NCBI GenBank assembly: GCA_028290385.1
Contig: JAQGJZ010000141.1
Coordinates: 1-5,884, forward strand
Origin: Enterovirga sp.
GTDB lineage: Bacteria; Pseudomonadota; Alphaproteobacteria; Rhizobiales; Beijerinckiaceae
DNA length: 5,884 nt
Reading direction: 5' to 3'
This document shows positions 1 through 5,884 of the stretch, in pieces. A program made the position numbers and the translations under genes. Within the stretch, counting starts at the first letter, position 1, and each line of letters opens with the position of its first letter. The notes beneath the pieces were generated by a model that saw only the letters and a program-made list of their open reading frames with translations, had not been told where the DNA came from and searched no databases.

Positions 1-612
1 GTCGCCGAGGCGGTTCTCGAGGCCATGGTCCAGGCAGCGCCGCTCCGCCAGGCCTCGGTCAACAATGGCGGCGACATCGCGCTTCACCTGGCGCCCGGCG
101 AGAGCCTACGGGTCGGTCTGGTCGACCGCCCCGACCGGCGCGGCCTGTTCGGCGCTGCCACGATCCGGTCGGAGGATGCTGCGCGCGGGATCGCGACGAG
201 CGGCTGGCGCGGGCGCTCCTTCTCGCTCGGCATCGCGGATGCCGTGACGATCCTGGCCGATACGGCCGCGGCGGCCGACGCCGCCGCGACGATCGTGGCC
301 AATGCCGTGGACCTGCCTGGCCATCCCGCCGTGACGCGCCTTTCCGCATCCGCCGTGCAATGCGAGTCCGACCTCGGCGAGCGGCTGGTCACGCGGAATG
401 TCGGCCCGCTCGCCCCGGGCGAGATCGCCGAAGCCCTTGCGCTCGGCATTGCCTGTGCGGAACGGCTGATCGAGCGCGGCCTGATCCGTGCCGCGGCGCT
501 GCATCTGCAGGGGCGCACGGAGCTCGCAGGATCGAGCGCGGGTCCCGTCTCCCGGCGGGACAGGGAGCCACGTCACGTCACCCCCGCCTTTGCCGCCGAG
601 GCCGTTCCATGA
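1..612 (+). CDS. UPF0280 family protein (ApbE-related), 5' end missing
   Basis: The reading frame is open from base 1 (it starts Val-Ala-Glu-Ala) and stops with TGA at 610-612, so 203 codons of a protein I expect to be about 280-290 residues are visible. The ATG at 25 is internal, not the start, because conserved sequence already precedes it. Counting codons from base 1, landmarks of the family are VNNGGDIALHL from 20, GIATSGWRGRSF from 63, ADAAAT at 92-97, ANAVDLPGHPA at about 100-110 and SDLGERLVT at about 123-131. NGGD, TSG and ADAAAT line up by eye with the GGD, TSG and ADALxT motifs of the flavin transferase ApbE, the last holding its Mg ligands. The ApbE HxxDPxTG segment is absent. Function of UPF0280 is not established, and flavin chemistry is inference. 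The last ~35 residues are Arg/Pro-rich and look unconserved. It overlaps the next gene by four bases (ATGA), so the two are probably translationally coupled. Confidence 0.88.
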   Translation, partial: VAEAVLEAMVQAAPLRQASVNNGGDIALHLAPGESLRVGLVDRPDRRGLFGAATIRSEDAARGIATSGWRGRSFSLGIADAVTILADTAAAADAAATIVANAVDLPGHPAVTRLSASAVQCESDLGERLVTRNVGPLAPGEIAEALALGIACAERLIERGLIRAAALHLQGRTELAGSSAGPVSRRDREPRHVTPAFAAEAVP

Positions 613-1193
613 AAGCCAAGATCCGCAAGATCGTGACCGTGGTCGAGGAGACCCTGAGCGAGATGGGGCAGACGATCGCGCCCCCGACTCGACGCGCGGC
701 GGCGCTGGCCGTGATCGAGAACCCGTTCGCCGGGCGCTATGTCGAGGACCTCGCCGAGCTGATGGATGTGGGCGAAGAGCTCGGCCAGCTCCTCACGGAG
801 CGCGCGGTCGCGGCGCTCGGCATCGCGGGCCCGCAGGCGCAGAGCTACGGCAAGGCCGCGGCCGTCGGCGAGAACGGCGAGCTTGAGCACGCGGCCGCGA
901 TCCTGCACCCGAAGCTCGGGGCCCCGGCCCGAAGCGTGCTTGGCAAGGGCGCCGCGCTGATTCCGTCGTCGAAGAAACGGGGCGGACCGGGCGTGCCCTT
1001 CGACATCCCGCTCGGGCATAAGGATGCCGCCTTTGTGCGCAGCCATTTCGACGGCATGGAGGTGCGGATTGCCGATGCGCCGCGCGCCAACGAAATCGTG
1101 GTCGCGGTGGCGGTGACCGATTCAGGCCGCCCGCTGCCGCGGGTCGGCGGCCTGAAGGTGAGCGAGATCAAGGGCGAGGACGGCTTGCGGTAG
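609..1193 (+). CDS. Amino acid synthesis family protein (DUF1185 / AA_synth)
   Basis: This is a complete 194-residue protein, the usual size for Pfam AA_synth (PF06684). The frame stays open upstream to an ATG at 360, but that stretch is the shadow of UPF0280. The ATG at 609 is chosen because it overlaps the previous stop as ATGA, has GAGG at 598-601 seven bases upstream, and begins the conserved MKAKIRKIVTVVEET. Recognisable blocks are ENPFAGRY (37-44), YGKAAAVGENGELEHAAA (80-97), LHPKLG (99-104), DIPLGHKDA (132-140), HFDGMEVRIADAPRANE (146-162) and GRPLPRVGGL (173-182). There is no signal peptide or membrane segment, so it is cytoplasmic. From memory, crystal structures of family members show a variant of the Bacillus chorismate mutase fold; the proposed role in amino-acid metabolism rests on fold and genome context, not assays. 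Family assignment is firm; reaction unknown. Confidence 0.9.
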   Translation: MKAKIRKIVTVVEETLSEMGQTIAPPTRRAAALAVIENPFAGRYVEDLAELMDVGEELGQLLTERAVAALGIAGPQAQSYGKAAAVGENGELEHAAAILHPKLGAPARSVLGKGAALIPSSKKRGGPGVPFDIPLGHKDAAFVRSHFDGMEVRIADAPRANEIVVAVAVTDSGRPLPRVGGLKVSEIKGEDGLR

Positions 1194-1226
1194 CCCCGCG
1201 GGCAGTCTCCAATCGGGCTTCAACAG

Positions 1227-1232
1227 AAGGGG
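1227..1232 (+). promoter_or_regulatory. Shine-Dalgarno AAGGGG of the binding-protein gene
   Basis: AAGGGG lies nine bases before the ATG at 1242. It fixes that start, which is also the one that gives a proper signal peptide. The 48-base gap between the stop at 1191-1193 and this ATG contains the 8-base palindrome CCCGCGGG just after the stop, but no hairpin followed by a T-run. Read-through from the upstream gene is therefore likely. I could not recognise a convincing -35/-10 pair here. Confidence 0.7.
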
Positions 1233-1241
1233 AACAGGGGC

Positions 1242-2453
1242 ATGAGGACAGGTTCTGTTTGGGTCGCGGCCTTGGCTGCCACCGCCGCATTCGGGGCCGC
1301 CGCCCCGGCCGCTCTCGCCCAGCAGGGCGAGATCAAGATCGGCGAGATCAACTCCTATTCCGGCCTGCCCGCCTTCACCGAGCCCTATCGCAAGGGCTGG
1401 CAGCTCGCGGTCGAGGAGGTCAACAAGGCCGGCGGCATCAACGGCAAGAAGCTCGTGGTGATCTCGAAGGACGACGGCGGCAAGCCGGCGGACGCGGTCA
1501 CGGCCGCGAACGAGCTCCTGTCGCGCGACAAGGTCGACATGCTCGCCGGCGCCTTCTTCTCGCATGTCGGGCTCGCGCTCGCCGATTTCGCCAAGCAGAA
1601 GCAGGTGTTCTACCTGGCGGGGGAGCCGCTGACGGACGCGATGGTCTGGTCGGCCGGCAACAAGTACACGTTCCGCCTGCGCCCCTCGAACTACATGCAG
1701 GCCGCGATGCTGGCCGAGGAGGCCGCGAAGCTCCCGGCCAAGAAATGGGCGACGATCGCCCCGAACTACGAATACGGCCAATCGGCCGTGACGGTCTTCA
1801 AGCAGCTCCTGTCGGCCAAGCGCCCGGATATCGAATGGGTCGGCGAGCAATGGCCGCCGCAGGGCAAGATCGACGCCGGCCCGGTCGTGCAGGCGGTCGC
1901 GGCCATGAAGCCGGAGGCGATCCTCAACGTCACCTTCGGGCCGGACCTCGTGAAGCTGGTGCGCGAGGGCAATTCCCGCGGGCTGTTCAAGGACCGCTCC
2001 GTCGTGTCCTTCCTCACCGGCGAGCCGGAATACATCGATCCGCTGAAGGAGGAGACGCCGGAGGGCTGGATCGTCACCGGCTATCCCTGGGACAGCGTGA
2101 AGACGCCCGAGCACGACGCGTTCCTCAAGGCCTATCAGGCGAAGTTCAACGACTACCCGCGCCTCGGTTCGGTGGTCGGCTACGCGCTGATCAAGTCCGC
2201 CGCCGCCATCATGGCGAAGGCTGGCTCGACGGACACGGAGAAGATGATCGCGGCGGCGCGCGGGCTCGATTTCGACACCCCGTTCGGCAAGTCGAGCTTC
2301 CGGGCCGTCGACCACCAGGCGACGCTCGGGGCGTTCGTCGGCAAGACGGGCGTGCGTGACGGCCGCGGCGTGATGGTCGATCCCGTCTACCGCGACGGGG
2401 CCAAATACCTCCCCTCCGACGAGGAGGTGAAGAAGATGCGACCGCAGAGCTGA
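1242..2453 (+). CDS. ABC transporter substrate-binding protein (Liv/amide class)
   Basis: This 403-residue periplasmic protein captures the solute for the LivHM-LivGF importer. Residues 1-26 form a Sec signal peptide: Arg at 2, an Ala-rich hydrophobic core, and an AxA site (ALA) before Gln27-Gln28. No lipobox cysteine is present, and I see no cysteine anywhere in the protein. The mature part is a type I periplasmic-binding fold (Peripla_BP_6 style). It opens with IKIGEINSYSGLPAF (31-45), then RKGWQLAVEEVNKAGGINGK (50-69), DGGKPADAVTAANELL (78-93), NYEYGQSAV (175-183) and DLVKLVREGNSRGLF (235-249). Where E. coli LivJ has its Cys-Ser-Ser ligand turn, this protein reads GAFFSHVG (103-110), so a different ligand is likely. 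The name livK would over-claim, so I give no symbol. The gene precedes its permease across a 136-base repeat-filled gap. Confidence 0.94.
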   Translation: MRTGSVWVAALAATAAFGAAAPAALAQQGEIKIGEINSYSGLPAFTEPYRKGWQLAVEEVNKAGGINGKKLVVISKDDGGKPADAVTAANELLSRDKVDMLAGAFFSHVGLALADFAKQKQVFYLAGEPLTDAMVWSAGNKYTFRLRPSNYMQAAMLAEEAAKLPAKKWATIAPNYEYGQSAVTVFKQLLSAKRPDIEWVGEQWPPQGKIDAGPVVQAVAAMKPEAILNVTFGPDLVKLVREGNSRGLFKDRSVVSFLTGEPEYIDPLKEETPEGWIVTGYPWDSVKTPEHDAFLKAYQAKFNDYPRLGSVVGYALIKSAAAIMAKAGSTDTEKMIAAARGLDFDTPFGKSSFRAVDHQATLGAFVGKTGVRDGRGVMVDPVYRDGAKYLPSDEEVKKMRPQS

Positions 2454-2464
2454 GCTTTCGTCAC

Positions 2465-2492
2465 TCCGGACGCGGCCCAGCCGCGATCCGGA
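2465..2492. repeat. Hairpin 1 of the intergenic element
   Basis: TCCGGACGCGG (2465-2475) pairs with CCGCGATCCGGA (2481-2492), giving 11 base pairs with a single bulged A at 2486 and a 5-base loop (2476-2480). It begins 11 bases after the stop codon of the binding-protein gene. No T-run follows, so it is not a standard intrinsic terminator. A role in 3'-end mRNA protection is possible. Confidence 0.7.
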
Positions 2493-2506
2493 ATCCACGA
2501 TCGAGC

Positions 2507-2532
2507 CCCGGAGCCCAATCACGGGCTCCGGG
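2507..2532. repeat. Hairpin 2 of the intergenic element
   Basis: CCCGGAGCCC (2507-2516) and GGGCTCCGGG (2523-2532) form a perfect 10-base-pair, GC-rich stem with the 6-base loop AATCAC. The bases after it are TTCTCG, too short and mixed to be a terminator U-tract. It is the most stable-looking structure in the non-coding part of the window. Confidence 0.75.
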
Positions 2533-2589
2533 TTCTCGCCGGCCGGCAGGGTCGGCGGGCGGGCCCCGGAATGACAAGCGGTTGATCAC

Positions 2590-4473
2590 GTGGACTTTCT
2601 AGCCGTCCAGTTCCTGACCGGCCTCGCGGGCGCCTCGTCGCTCTTCCTGGTGGCGTCCGGCCTGTCCATCATCTTCGGCGTCACGCGCATCGTGAACTTC
2701 GCCCACGGCGCGTTCTACATGCTCGGCGCCTACATCGCGTATTCGCTGACCGAGCGCTGGTCGGGCGCGCTCGGGTTCTGGGGCGGCCTGATCGCGGCCG
2801 CGCTGGCCGTCGCGGTCATCGGCGCTCTCGTCGAAATCGTGCTGCTCCGCCGCATCTATCGGGCGCCCGAGCTTTTCCAGCTCCTCGCGACCTTTGGCGT
2901 GACTCTGGTGGTGCAGGACCTTTCGGTGATCATCTGGGGCCCTGAGGACCTCGTCGGCCGCCGCGCGCCGGGCTTCCGTCACTCGGTCGAGATTTTGGGC
3001 CAGTCGGTCCCGAGCTACGACCTCCTGCTTATCGCGCTCGGCCCACTCGTGCTCGCGTCCATCTGGCTGCTGTTCCACCGCACGCGCTTCGGCGTGCTCG
3101 TACGCGCCGCGACGCAGGACCGCGACATGGTCGCGGCGCTCGGCGTCAATCAGCGCTGGCTGTTCACGGGCGTGTTCGCGCTCGGCGTGTTCCTGGCGGC
3201 ACTGGGCGGCGCGCTGCAGCTGCCGCGCGACGCGGTCAGCCACACGATGGACCTGCGCATCATCGTGGAGGTGTTCGTCGTCGTCGTTATCGGCGGGCTC
3301 GGCAGCGTCGGCGGGGCCTATCTCGCGGCCCTGCTGGTCTCGGAGCTGAACGCCTTCGGCATCCTGATCATGCCGACGATCTCGCTGGTGGTCGTTTTCC
3401 TGGTCATGGCGATCGTCCTCGTGGTGCGGCCGCATGGGCTGTTCGGCAAACCCGAAGGCCCGCCGCGCGCCACCCCGAACGCCTTGATCCGGCCGTGGCG
3501 GCCGTTTTCGCGGAACGAGCAGATCGCTGTCGCCATCGCGGTTCTCGCGGCGGCGCTGCTGCCGCTGGTGGCCGGCAGCTACGTCCTGTCCGTCGGGACC
3601 GAGATCTTCATTGTCGCGCTCTTCGCCGCGAGCCTGCAGCTGATCATGAGCGCCGGGGGCATCGCCTCCTTCGGCCACGCGGCCTATTTCGGCCTCGGTG
3701 CCTATGGGGCCGCGCTCGCCGCCAAATCGCTGGCCCTTCCCTTCCCGGCCGCCCTCGCCGCAGGCGTCGCGCTCGGGGCCGCCGGGGCTGCGATCTTCGG
3801 CTGGTTCTGCGTCCGGCTGTCGGGCGTTTATTTTGCCATGCTGACCCTCGCCTTCGCGCAGATCGCCTGGTCGATCGCCTTTCAATGGACGAGCGTGACG
3901 GGCGGCGACAACGGGCTCCTCGGCATCTGGCCGCCCTCCTGGGCCGCGAACCCGGCCGTGTTCTACTGGATCGCGCTCGGGCTCGCGGTGTTCGGCGTCG
4001 CGGCCATCCGGGCGATCACGTTCTCGCCCTTCGGCTATGCGCTGCGGGCGGTGCGGGACTCCGCCCTGCGGGCGGAGTCGATCGGCATCGGCCGCCGGGG
4101 CGTGCAATGGACCGCCTTCGTGGTAGCGGGCGCCTTCGCGGCCTTGGCGGGCGCCATGTTCGCCTACCTGAAGGGCAGCGTGTTTCCCGACAACCTCGGC
4201 ATCCCGCTCTCGGTTGACGGCCTTGTCATGGTCCTGCTCGGCGGGGTCGAGACCGTTTCGGGCGCCGTCGTCGGCGCGATCGTGTACCGGGCGCTCAGCA
4301 TCGTCCTGATGAGCCAGACGGATTACTCCAAGCTGGTGCTCGGGCTGTTCATCGTGACCCTCGTCGTGGCGTTCCCGCGCGGCATCGTCGGCTCGCTGCA
4401 GGGCCTCGTGCCGCGCCTTCGCGGCCGAGCCGCCGCGCCGATGGGCCATACCGCCCTGAGGCCAGCCGAATGA
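2590..4473 (+). CDS. Fused LivH-LivM branched-chain-type ABC permease
   Basis: One 627-residue inner-membrane protein carries both permease halves of a Liv importer, usually two genes. Residues 1-288 are LivH: RIVNFAHGAFYMLGAY (33-48), the coupling region RTRFGVLVRAATQDRD (164-179), GGLGSVGGAYLAALL (235-249) and the terminal RPHGLFGKP (280-288). A short Pro/Arg-rich linker (about 289-310) leads into LivM: GGIASFGHAAYFGLGAYG (356-373), RLSGVYFAMLTLAFAQ (409-424), TGGDNGLLGI (437-446), the coupling region SPFGYALRAVRDSALRAES (479-497) and GGVETVSGAVVG (551-562), ending near FPRGIVG (595-601). Many hydrophobic helices lie in each half. The start is GTG: an in-frame TGA at 2572-2574 excludes anything earlier, and MDFLAVQFLTGL matches LivH N-termini. 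Its ribosome site (AAGCGG at about 2576-2581) is poor. The stop overlaps livG (ATGA). Confidence 0.95.
   Translation: MDFLAVQFLTGLAGASSLFLVASGLSIIFGVTRIVNFAHGAFYMLGAYIAYSLTERWSGALGFWGGLIAAALAVAVIGALVEIVLLRRIYRAPELFQLLATFGVTLVVQDLSVIIWGPEDLVGRRAPGFRHSVEILGQSVPSYDLLLIALGPLVLASIWLLFHRTRFGVLVRAATQDRDMVAALGVNQRWLFTGVFALGVFLAALGGALQLPRDAVSHTMDLRIIVEVFVVVVIGGLGSVGGAYLAALLVSELNAFGILIMPTISLVVVFLVMAIVLVVRPHGLFGKPEGPPRATPNALIRPWRPFSRNEQIAVAIAVLAAALLPLVAGSYVLSVGTEIFIVALFAASLQLIMSAGGIASFGHAAYFGLGAYGAALAAKSLALPFPAALAAGVALGAAGAAIFGWFCVRLSGVYFAMLTLAFAQIAWSIAFQWTSVTGGDNGLLGIWPPSWAANPAVFYWIALGLAVFGVAAIRAITFSPFGYALRAVRDSALRAESIGIGRRGVQWTAFVVAGAFAALAGAMFAYLKGSVFPDNLGIPLSVDGLVMVLLGGVETVSGAVVGAIVYRALSIVLMSQTDYSKLVLGLFIVTLVVAFPRGIVGSLQGLVPRLRGRAAAPMGHTALRPAE
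4057..4079. repeat. Perfect 10-bp inverted repeat inside the LivM half
   Basis: GACTCCGCCC (4057-4066) and GGGCGGAGTC (4070-4079) are exact reverse complements separated by TGC. The same place has a 10-base direct repeat, CTGCGGGCGG at 4042-4051 and 4066-4075, which encodes the twice-repeated Ala-Leu-Arg-Ala of the LivM coupling region. The stem lies in coding sequence and may simply follow from GC-rich codons for a conserved peptide. Confidence 0.6.
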
Positions 4474-5252
4474 GCGCCCCCCTGCTGTCGGTCGAGCATC
4501 TCTCGAAATCCTATGGCGGCGTGAAGGCCGTCCAGGACGTCTCCTTCTCGCTCGATCGCGGCGAGCTCCTGGTGCTGATCGGCCCGAACGGGGCGGGCAA
4601 ATCTACCTGCTTCAACATGCTGAACGGCCAGGTGAAGGCGGAATCCGGCACGATCCGGATCGACGGCCGCGACACGACGCGCCTCGATCCGCGCCGCGTC
4701 TGGAAGCTCGGAGTCGGTCGCACCTTCCAGATCACGGCGACCTTCGCGTCCATGAGCGTGCGGGAGAACGTGCAGGTCGGGCTGCTCGCCCGGCACGGCG
4801 CCCTCGCCCGCATGGTCGGCTTCGCCGGCCGCGCGCACACGAAGGAGGCGGACCAGTTGCTCGAGCTCGTCGGCATGCGCGAGGCGGCGGAGCGTCCTTC
4901 GGGCGAACTCGCCTATGGCGACCTCAAACGGCTGGAACTCGCGGTCGCGCTGAGCAACGAGCCCTCGCTTCTCCTCATGGACGAGCCGACGGCCGGCATG
5001 GCGCCGACGGACCGGGTCGAGCTGATGCGGCTCGCGGCCGAGATCGCCCGCTCCCGCCGCATCGGCATTCTCTTCACCGAGCACGACATGGATGTGGTGT
5101 TCGAGCATGCGGACCGGATCATGGTTCTCGACCGCGGGCAGATCATCGCGACCGGAACGCCGCAGAGCGTCCGGCAGGACCCCAAGGTCCGCGCCGTCTA
5201 TCTCGGCGAGGGTCATCTCTATCGGCCGGCGCCGGCGGGAGCGGCGGCATGA
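4470..5252 (+). CDS. livG: Branched-chain-type ABC transporter ATP-binding protein LivG
   Basis: This 260-residue cytoplasmic ATPase is the usual size for LivG. It has Walker A GPNGAGKST (38-46), Q-loop Gln87 in GRTFQIT, a signature region written ELAYGDLKRLELA (146-158) in place of LSGGQ, Walker B LLLMDEP (167-173) and H-loop His205 in FTEHDMDVVFEHADRI. The LAYGD form of the signature and the tail PKVRAVYLGEG (238-248) are usual for LivG-type proteins. The ATG at 4470 overlaps the permease stop as ATGA and has GAGG at 4458-4461, eight bases upstream. It should pair with LivF to form the ATPase dimer under the fused permease. The last ten residues are Pro/Ala-rich and unlikely to be structured. 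The liv name describes the family, not a proven substrate. Confidence 0.95.
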   Translation: MSAPLLSVEHLSKSYGGVKAVQDVSFSLDRGELLVLIGPNGAGKSTCFNMLNGQVKAESGTIRIDGRDTTRLDPRRVWKLGVGRTFQITATFASMSVRENVQVGLLARHGALARMVGFAGRAHTKEADQLLELVGMREAAERPSGELAYGDLKRLELAVALSNEPSLLLMDEPTAGMAPTDRVELMRLAAEIARSRRIGILFTEHDMDVVFEHADRIMVLDRGQIIATGTPQSVRQDPKVRAVYLGEGHLYRPAPAGAAA

Positions 5253-5884
5253 AGCTCCAGGTTTCCGGCCTCAACGCCTGGTACGGGCCGGCCCACATCC
5301 TGTTCGATCTCGGGCTCGAGGTCGGGGATGGCGAAGTGGTGGCCCTGCTCGGCCGCAATGGCGCCGGGAAGTCGACCACGTTCAAGTCGCTGGTCGGCCT
5401 CATCGAGCGCCGGTCCGGCCGCATCGTCTACGAGGGGCGCGATCTCACGGGCCGGCCCACGCACGAGATCATCCGGGCCGGGCTCGGCTACGTGCCGGAG
5501 GACAGGCGCATCTTCACCGAGCTCACCGTGGAGGAAAACCTGGAAGTCGGCCGCCAGCCCGCCCGCCAGGGCGCGCCGACCTGGAGCCCGGACAAGCTCT
5601 ATGCGTTGTTCCCAAACCTCGCTGCCATGCGCAGCCGACCGGGCGGGCGGATGAGCGGCGGCGAGCAGCAGATGCTGACCATTGCCCGCACGCTCATGGG
5701 CAATCCGGGCCTGGTGCTCCTTGACGAGCCGTCCGAAGGGCTGGCGCCGAAGATCGTGGAAGACATGGCAACCGCCATCCTGGCCATGAAGCGCGAGGGG
5801 CTGAGCCTGCTCATCTCCGAGCAGAACCTGCACTTTGCCCGGCTCATCTCCGATCGGGCCGTCATCATCGAACGCGGCCGGGTG
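5249..5884 (+). CDS. livF: Branched-chain-type ABC transporter ATP-binding protein LivF, 3' end missing
   Basis: The gene opens at ATG 5249 (ATGA overlap with livG, GGGAG at 5237-5241 seven bases upstream) and is still open at the window end, so 212 residues of an expected ~235-240 are visible. It begins MKLQVSGLNAWYGPAHILFD. Motifs are Walker A GRNGAGKST (35-43), YVPEDRRIF (81-89) with Glu84 where most ABC ATPases have the Q-loop Gln, signature MSGGEQQ (135-141), Walker B LVLLDEP (155-161), SEGLAP (162-167) and SEQN (190-193) with Gln192 at the H-loop His position. Glu and Gln at these two sites are normal for LivF, whereas LivG keeps Gln and His, so the pair forms a typical asymmetric ATPase. 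The visible end, ERGRV, is the strand usually found some 25 residues before the C-terminus. No break or frameshift is seen. Confidence 0.95.
   Translation, partial: MKLQVSGLNAWYGPAHILFDLGLEVGDGEVVALLGRNGAGKSTTFKSLVGLIERRSGRIVYEGRDLTGRPTHEIIRAGLGYVPEDRRIFTELTVEENLEVGRQPARQGAPTWSPDKLYALFPNLAAMRSRPGGRMSGGEQQMLTIARTLMGNPGLVLLDEPSEGLAPKIVEDMATAILAMKREGLSLLISEQNLHFARLISDRAVIIERGRV

Larger units (their letters stand above)
2459..2576 (+). repeat. Nested palindromic intergenic repeat element
   Basis: About 118 bases between the binding-protein and permease genes begin with CGTCACTCCGGA and end with CCCCGGAATGACA. The outer ends are inverted copies matching at 9 of 10 bases: GTCACTCCGG at 2460-2469 against the reverse complement of 2566-2575. 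Two strong stems lie inside, listed separately, followed by the palindrome CCGGCCGG at 2539-2546. From general knowledge, elements with GTCATTCCGG-type ends are scattered between genes in many Hyphomicrobiales; only one copy can be seen here, so its repetitive nature is inference. It carries no open gene. The right end supplies the in-frame TGA (2572-2574) that limits how far upstream the permease can start. It may lower transcription or stabilise the upstream mRNA. Confidence 0.68.

Noticed and set aside
542..561. Hairpin GTCCCG / CGGGAC in the 3' end of UPF0280
   Set aside because: It is only six base pairs with an 8-base loop, in very GC-rich coding DNA. Expected by chance.
360..608. Upstream ATG at 360 as the start of the DUF1185 gene (277 residues)
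   Set aside because: The extra 83 residues are Arg/Pro/Ala-rich shadow of UPF0280. The family starts at MKAKIRKIVTV, and the ATGA overlap with GAGG supports 609.
1122..2522. 466-codon minus-strand open frame across the binding-protein gene
   Set aside because: It is a low-complexity Arg/Leu/Asp-rich shadow that runs through a clear + strand gene and into the intergenic palindrome, with no family resemblance.
2507..2540. Rho-independent terminator after the binding-protein gene
   Set aside because: The stem is strong but is followed by TTCTCG and more GC, with no T-run, and the downstream genes complete the same transporter. Partial attenuation remains possible.
2599..4449. 616-codon open frame on the minus strand opposite livHM
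   Set aside because: Its translation is rich in Arg, Asp, Glu, Gln and His with no recognisable motif. It mirrors GC-rich third-position bias of the permease, which is unmistakable on the + strand.
5328..5724. Alternative open frames over the livF region (for example 5092-5724 and 5328-5654 on the + strand)
   Set aside because: The LivF frame from 5249 carries all the ABC ATPase motifs in order and has no stop before the window end. The others are out-of-frame Arg/Ser/Pro-rich shadows.

Overview
The window is a 5.9 kb stretch of very GC-rich DNA with strong G/C bias at third codon positions. It is tightly packed and every gene reads on the + strand. The style fits an alphaproteobacterium, most likely Hyphomicrobiales (a Bosea, Methylobacterium, Microvirga or Bradyrhizobium-like organism). 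The support is the codon use, the protein wording (for example VNNGGD and the LivH RIVNFAHG motif), and an intergenic element whose ends read GTCAYTCCGG / CCGGAATGAC, a type of dispersed palindrome common in that order. The genus assignment is inference.

Layout: (1) 1-612, the 3' part of a UPF0280 (ApbE-related) gene, cut by the window start. (2) 609-1193, a complete 'amino acid synthesis' (DUF1185/AA_synth, PF06684) gene, overlapping the first by ATGA. (3) 1242-2453, a periplasmic substrate-binding protein of the branched-chain amino acid/amide class with a clear signal peptide and Shine-Dalgarno. (4) 2454-2589, a 136-base gap filled almost entirely by a nested palindromic repeat. (5) 2590-4473, one long gene fusing the two permeases LivH and LivM. 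(6) 4470-5252, the ATPase LivG. (7) 5249-5884, the ATPase LivF, running off the window end. Junctions 1/2, 5/6 and 6/7 are all ATGA overlaps, so the genes look co-transcribed, with the repeat as the only sizeable interruption.

Together, genes 3-7 are a complete HAAT-type (Liv) ABC importer: binding protein, a permease pair on one chain, and two nucleotide-binding subunits. The two leading genes belong to families of unknown or weakly known function. Their close linkage to the importer suggests a catabolic or salvage operon for one imported compound. The binding-protein pocket region does not look like classical LivJ/LivK, so the substrate may not be leucine, isoleucine or valine.

I found no tRNA, rRNA, CRISPR, transposase or phage gene. 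The most noteworthy items are the linkage of two poorly characterised families to the transporter, the LivH-LivM fusion, and the palindromic element that ends just upstream of a weak GTG start for the permease. None of these alone proves a new system.
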